Positions 61,439 through 64,000 of a stretch of DNA of 64,000 bases are shown one piece after another (position 1 is the first letter of the stretch; every line of letters begins with the position of its first letter). This DNA comes from Crotophaga sulcirostris (taxonomy: Eukaryota; Chordata; Aves; Cuculiformes; Crotophagidae): assembly GCA_013397455.1 (NCBI GenBank), contig VYZB01000240.1, forward strand, positions 1,235,553-1,299,552, written 5' to 3'. The translations under genes were made by a program, and so were the position numbers. The notes below the pieces were generated by a model. It had not been told where the DNA came from. It searched no databases and was given only the letters and a program-made list of their open reading frames with translations.

Positions 61439-62219
61439 CATTCGTCATGTATCTTACATTTATGGTGCTAATTAAAATCAAGATTGAAGCAGGATAGAAA
61501 GCCATACAATGTACTTCTGTAAAGATTTACACACACCAAGCCATGACTTGTGTACGTACTGTAATCCTAGGAGGGCTTATCAGAGAAGTGAGAAACTTTT
61601 ACAGTGTAGTAGGACAAATTATCATCTCTAGTTTTCAAAAACTCTCAATATCCCTCAGTATTCTGTAAGGAGCTTCTCGGTTGTAACAATCCCCGTTCTT
61701 TAGCAAGCCCTTTTCCAGATTATCTCTTCTTTTTTTGTTTTCTCAGTACTTCTACCCTGAGAGAACCGAGTGAGTTTATGACACATCACACGCTGCTTGA
61801 AATGGTCAGCAACTTGCTGTCCTTTTGTGTGGCCCTTGGTGGCTTGCTCCTCTTTCCCCAGAGCAATGGGATAGTGGGAGGGTTTGCTGCCTTCTACAGC
61901 TGTCTGCAGATACTCCTTTTGGGTTCCTATCTACCCTAAATTTCACAGGTTGTCTTTAAAATCTTCATTTTCCTGTGGGCCATATGTCCCTTGCTTACTT
62001 CTGCCATTCCAATGTTCATCAGAACCTGTTCATTTATTACTGCACCCAGAATCCTGGCTGAGGGGGCAGCACTTGGCCCAGCATCTCACAAAATACTGGG
62101 CAGTTGCTGGAGCTGCCTCCCTATAATCCTAATGTGCTGAAAGCAACCACGGTGCCTTCTTCCCACCAGTATCTGCTGAGTAATGCCCAGATTTGAACGT
62201 GAATTGTGCTGTATGCAAA

Positions 62220-62233
62220 AATAAATAAATAAA
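62220..62233 (+). terminator. COL6A2: COL6A2 polyadenylation signals (three overlapping AATAAA)
   Basis: AATAAATAAATAAA gives hexamers at 62220, 62224 and 62228. T-rich sequence follows, with TTTGTCTC about 45 bases on. Confidence 0.7.
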
Positions 62234-62245
62234 CTCTTTTCACTC

Positions 62246-62639
62246 TATCTTGGAAAAGCCTATTTATTCTCTAGTTTGTCTCTTTTAGACAAATTCTTTT
62301 TCATGAGCAGCTGATTCTCCCGGAGCTAAGCTGGTAAGTCTAGGTAAGTTTGTGTTATCATAGAATCACAGAATGATGCCATGGGACAAAACACGACTGC
62401 ATCCAGAAAGGAGCTGCAGCACTGAAATCCCACTGCCTCAGTACACACCCCCAGCCAGCAGTGGAACAAGGACAAACAAGGCTGCACTGGCAGGAAATCT
62501 GGGTGATGTGGGCTGCACCACCTGTCTTGCAGACTCCTTCTACCATGGTGAGTTGCTCATGTTTGTGCCACTGTGTCCAGCAGCCAGTCACACGGGCTGG
62601 CAGCAAAGCCTTCTTGATAACAGGACTGGGGAGGGTCCT
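62246..62639. other. Downstream sequence with a CR1-tail-like motif
   Basis: ATCATAGAATCACAGAATGA at 62358-62377 looks like a reversed CR1 tail, but the following 260 bases do not match a CR1 3' UTR. Nothing else is recognised. Confidence 0.4.
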
Positions 62640-63290
62640 TTTGAGTCTTTTAAATCCCTCCAGGCTCCACCATCTCCCTGAGCAGCCTCTGCCAGTGCCT
62701 GACCACCCTTTCGGTGAAGAATTTTTTCCTCATGTCTAATCTGATCCTTCCCTGGTGGAACTTGAGTGCATTTCCCCTCATCCTGTCACCTGTCCCTTGG
62801 GAGAAGAGACCAGCACCCACCTCACTACAACCTCCTTTCAGGCAGTTGTAGAAAGTGATAAGGTCTCCCCTCAGCCCCCTTTTCTCCAGGCTAAACAACC
62901 CCAGGTCCCTCAGCCGCTTCTGGGAAGACTTTTTCTCCAGCCCCTTCACCAGCCTCGTTGCCCTTCTCTGAACACAATCCAGCCCCTCAACGTCCTTCTT
63001 GTAGTGAGTGGCCCAAAACTGAACACAGCACTTGAGGTGTGGCTTCACCAGGGCTGAGTACAGGGGCACAATCCCTGCCCTGCTCCTGCTGGCCGTGCTG
63101 CTTCTGGTACAGCCCAAGATGCCATTGGCCTTCTTGGCCACCTGGGCCATTGCTGGCTCATGTTCAGCCAACTGTCAACCAACACCCCCAGGTCCTTCTC
63201 TGCCAGGCAGCTCTTCAGCCACTCTTTCCCAGGCCTGGAGCTGCACGGGATTGTTGTGTCCCAAGTGCAGGACCCAGTCTCATTGCACAG
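62640..63290 (-). mobile_element. CR1 LINE ORF2 fragment, reverse orientation
   Basis: On the - strand a 173-codon frame stays open (62650-63171): [60 protein letters not shown] and [19 protein letters not shown]. This is the C-terminal end of CR1 reverse transcriptase. The unbroken frame makes it the least decayed CR1 here. The element continues to ~63290. Confidence 0.92.
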
Positions 63291-64000
63291 GAAAAAAACA
63301 CACAGACACCAGCAGACTGCAAACCAGCACGTGATACTCCCTGTGCTGCTACCTGCAGCCTCAGGGATGACTTTCAGTGGGTTCTTCCAAAAGGCAGAGG
63401 ACAGAGTTGCTCCCCATCATCTCACAGGGATCCAGATCAAAGAATTTACAAGGTTAAAATCAATAAAACCACCCAGCAGGTGAAATGCTTCTCTAAGAGA
63501 AAGGGGAAACGAGTGAAGCAAGAAGCAGGCGGGTCCCATGGGCCATTTGTCTTCGTGTGTCCTGACTTCACTACTGTGCCAGGGTCTTCAGTCAGAGTCA
63601 GAACTGCTGCTTGAGCTGCTGGAGTGCTGGAGGAGATAAAAACGACTTTAGAATAGCACAGAAAAACTCTCTTTCACACCATTTTTGATAGGTGAAAGCT
63701 ATCCTGTGGTGGGTGTGCATTCCCGGTGCCCATCTGTGTCCAGGTTGAGCCTGCAGAGGTGGTGGCTGCAGATCCACCTCTCCCCAGGTGTATTTGCATG
63801 CCCGCAAGAGGTGTGCCCTCAGGTTTGCATGCTGTCTAGATTGCAAGCCAGTAATTAGTTCATGCCAAGGCATGTGGAGGGTACCCTGTGTGGAGTTCCA
63901 CTGCATCATGGCATCAAACAACAAACCCTGCCCAGGATTCCTTCATTTTACAGTGAAATGGCTACTAATAAATAACATCACTGTCGTGTTTATCACAATG
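63291..64000. other. Downstream intergenic sequence, nothing recognised
   Basis: I see no exon or repeat that I can name in the last 700 bases. Confidence 0.45.

Larger units (their letters stand above)
61263..62245 (+). other. COL6A2: COL6A2 3' untranslated region (C2 isoform)
   Basis: It runs from TAA to a cluster of three overlapping AATAAA hexamers. It contains a perfect 19-bp tandem duplication at 61401-61438. Confidence 0.75.

Noticed and set aside
62358..62377. CR1 tail motif as the 3' end of the CR1 at 62640-63290
   Set aside because: The 260 bases between them do not match a CR1 3' UTR, so the link is not supported by eye. An inserted segment is possible.

Overview
This is a vertebrate, almost certainly avian, nuclear window. 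It has split genes with GT-AG introns and phase-matched short collagen exons, and it is scattered with CR1 LINE fragments, several ending in the bird-type ATTCTATG-like tail. I cannot name the species. No bacterial, plasmid or CRISPR-like feature is present.

The window holds two collagen VI genes in tandem on the + strand. COL6A1 (positions 1-~12,335) is cut by the window edge: base 1 is itself a splice donor, and the last 15 exons follow. They encode 555 residues: the end of the triple helix, a short Cys-rich joint that includes a 9-bp microexon, and the C1 and C2 von Willebrand factor A (vWA) domains. COL6A2 (39,484-~62,245) is complete in coding sequence: 26 common coding exons plus a choice of two last exons. 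Adding the exons gives 1,019 residues with the C2 end and 915 with the alternative C2a end. Its helix adds to exactly 335 residues, with the single helix Cys at helix position 89, as known for alpha2(VI).

Between the genes lie ~27 kb without a recognisable gene. This stretch carries CR1 fragments (20.7, 25.8, 29.5, 32.2, 32.6 and 35.0-36.1 kb), a probable reverse-oriented retroviral LTR (38.1-38.55 kb) and a CpG-richer, TATA-containing stretch at 33.4-34.4 kb. That stretch is my best, still weak, candidate for the COL6A2 promoter and non-coding first exon. Downstream of COL6A2 are a reverse-oriented CR1 and unassigned sequence.

The two products work together. One alpha1(VI), one alpha2(VI) and one alpha3(VI) chain form a heterotrimer that dimerises, forms tetramers and is secreted to build beaded microfibrils around cells; the third chain is encoded elsewhere. 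The observations most worth checking are: (i) the COL6A1 9-bp microexon, whose skipping would create an immediate TAG at the helix/C1 junction although its length is a multiple of three; (ii) the conserved C2a alternative last exon with its own poly(A) signal; (iii) the exon-structure difference between the two paralogues at the same joint; and (iv) the unassigned promoter region and LTR upstream of COL6A2. I found no convincing new biological system.
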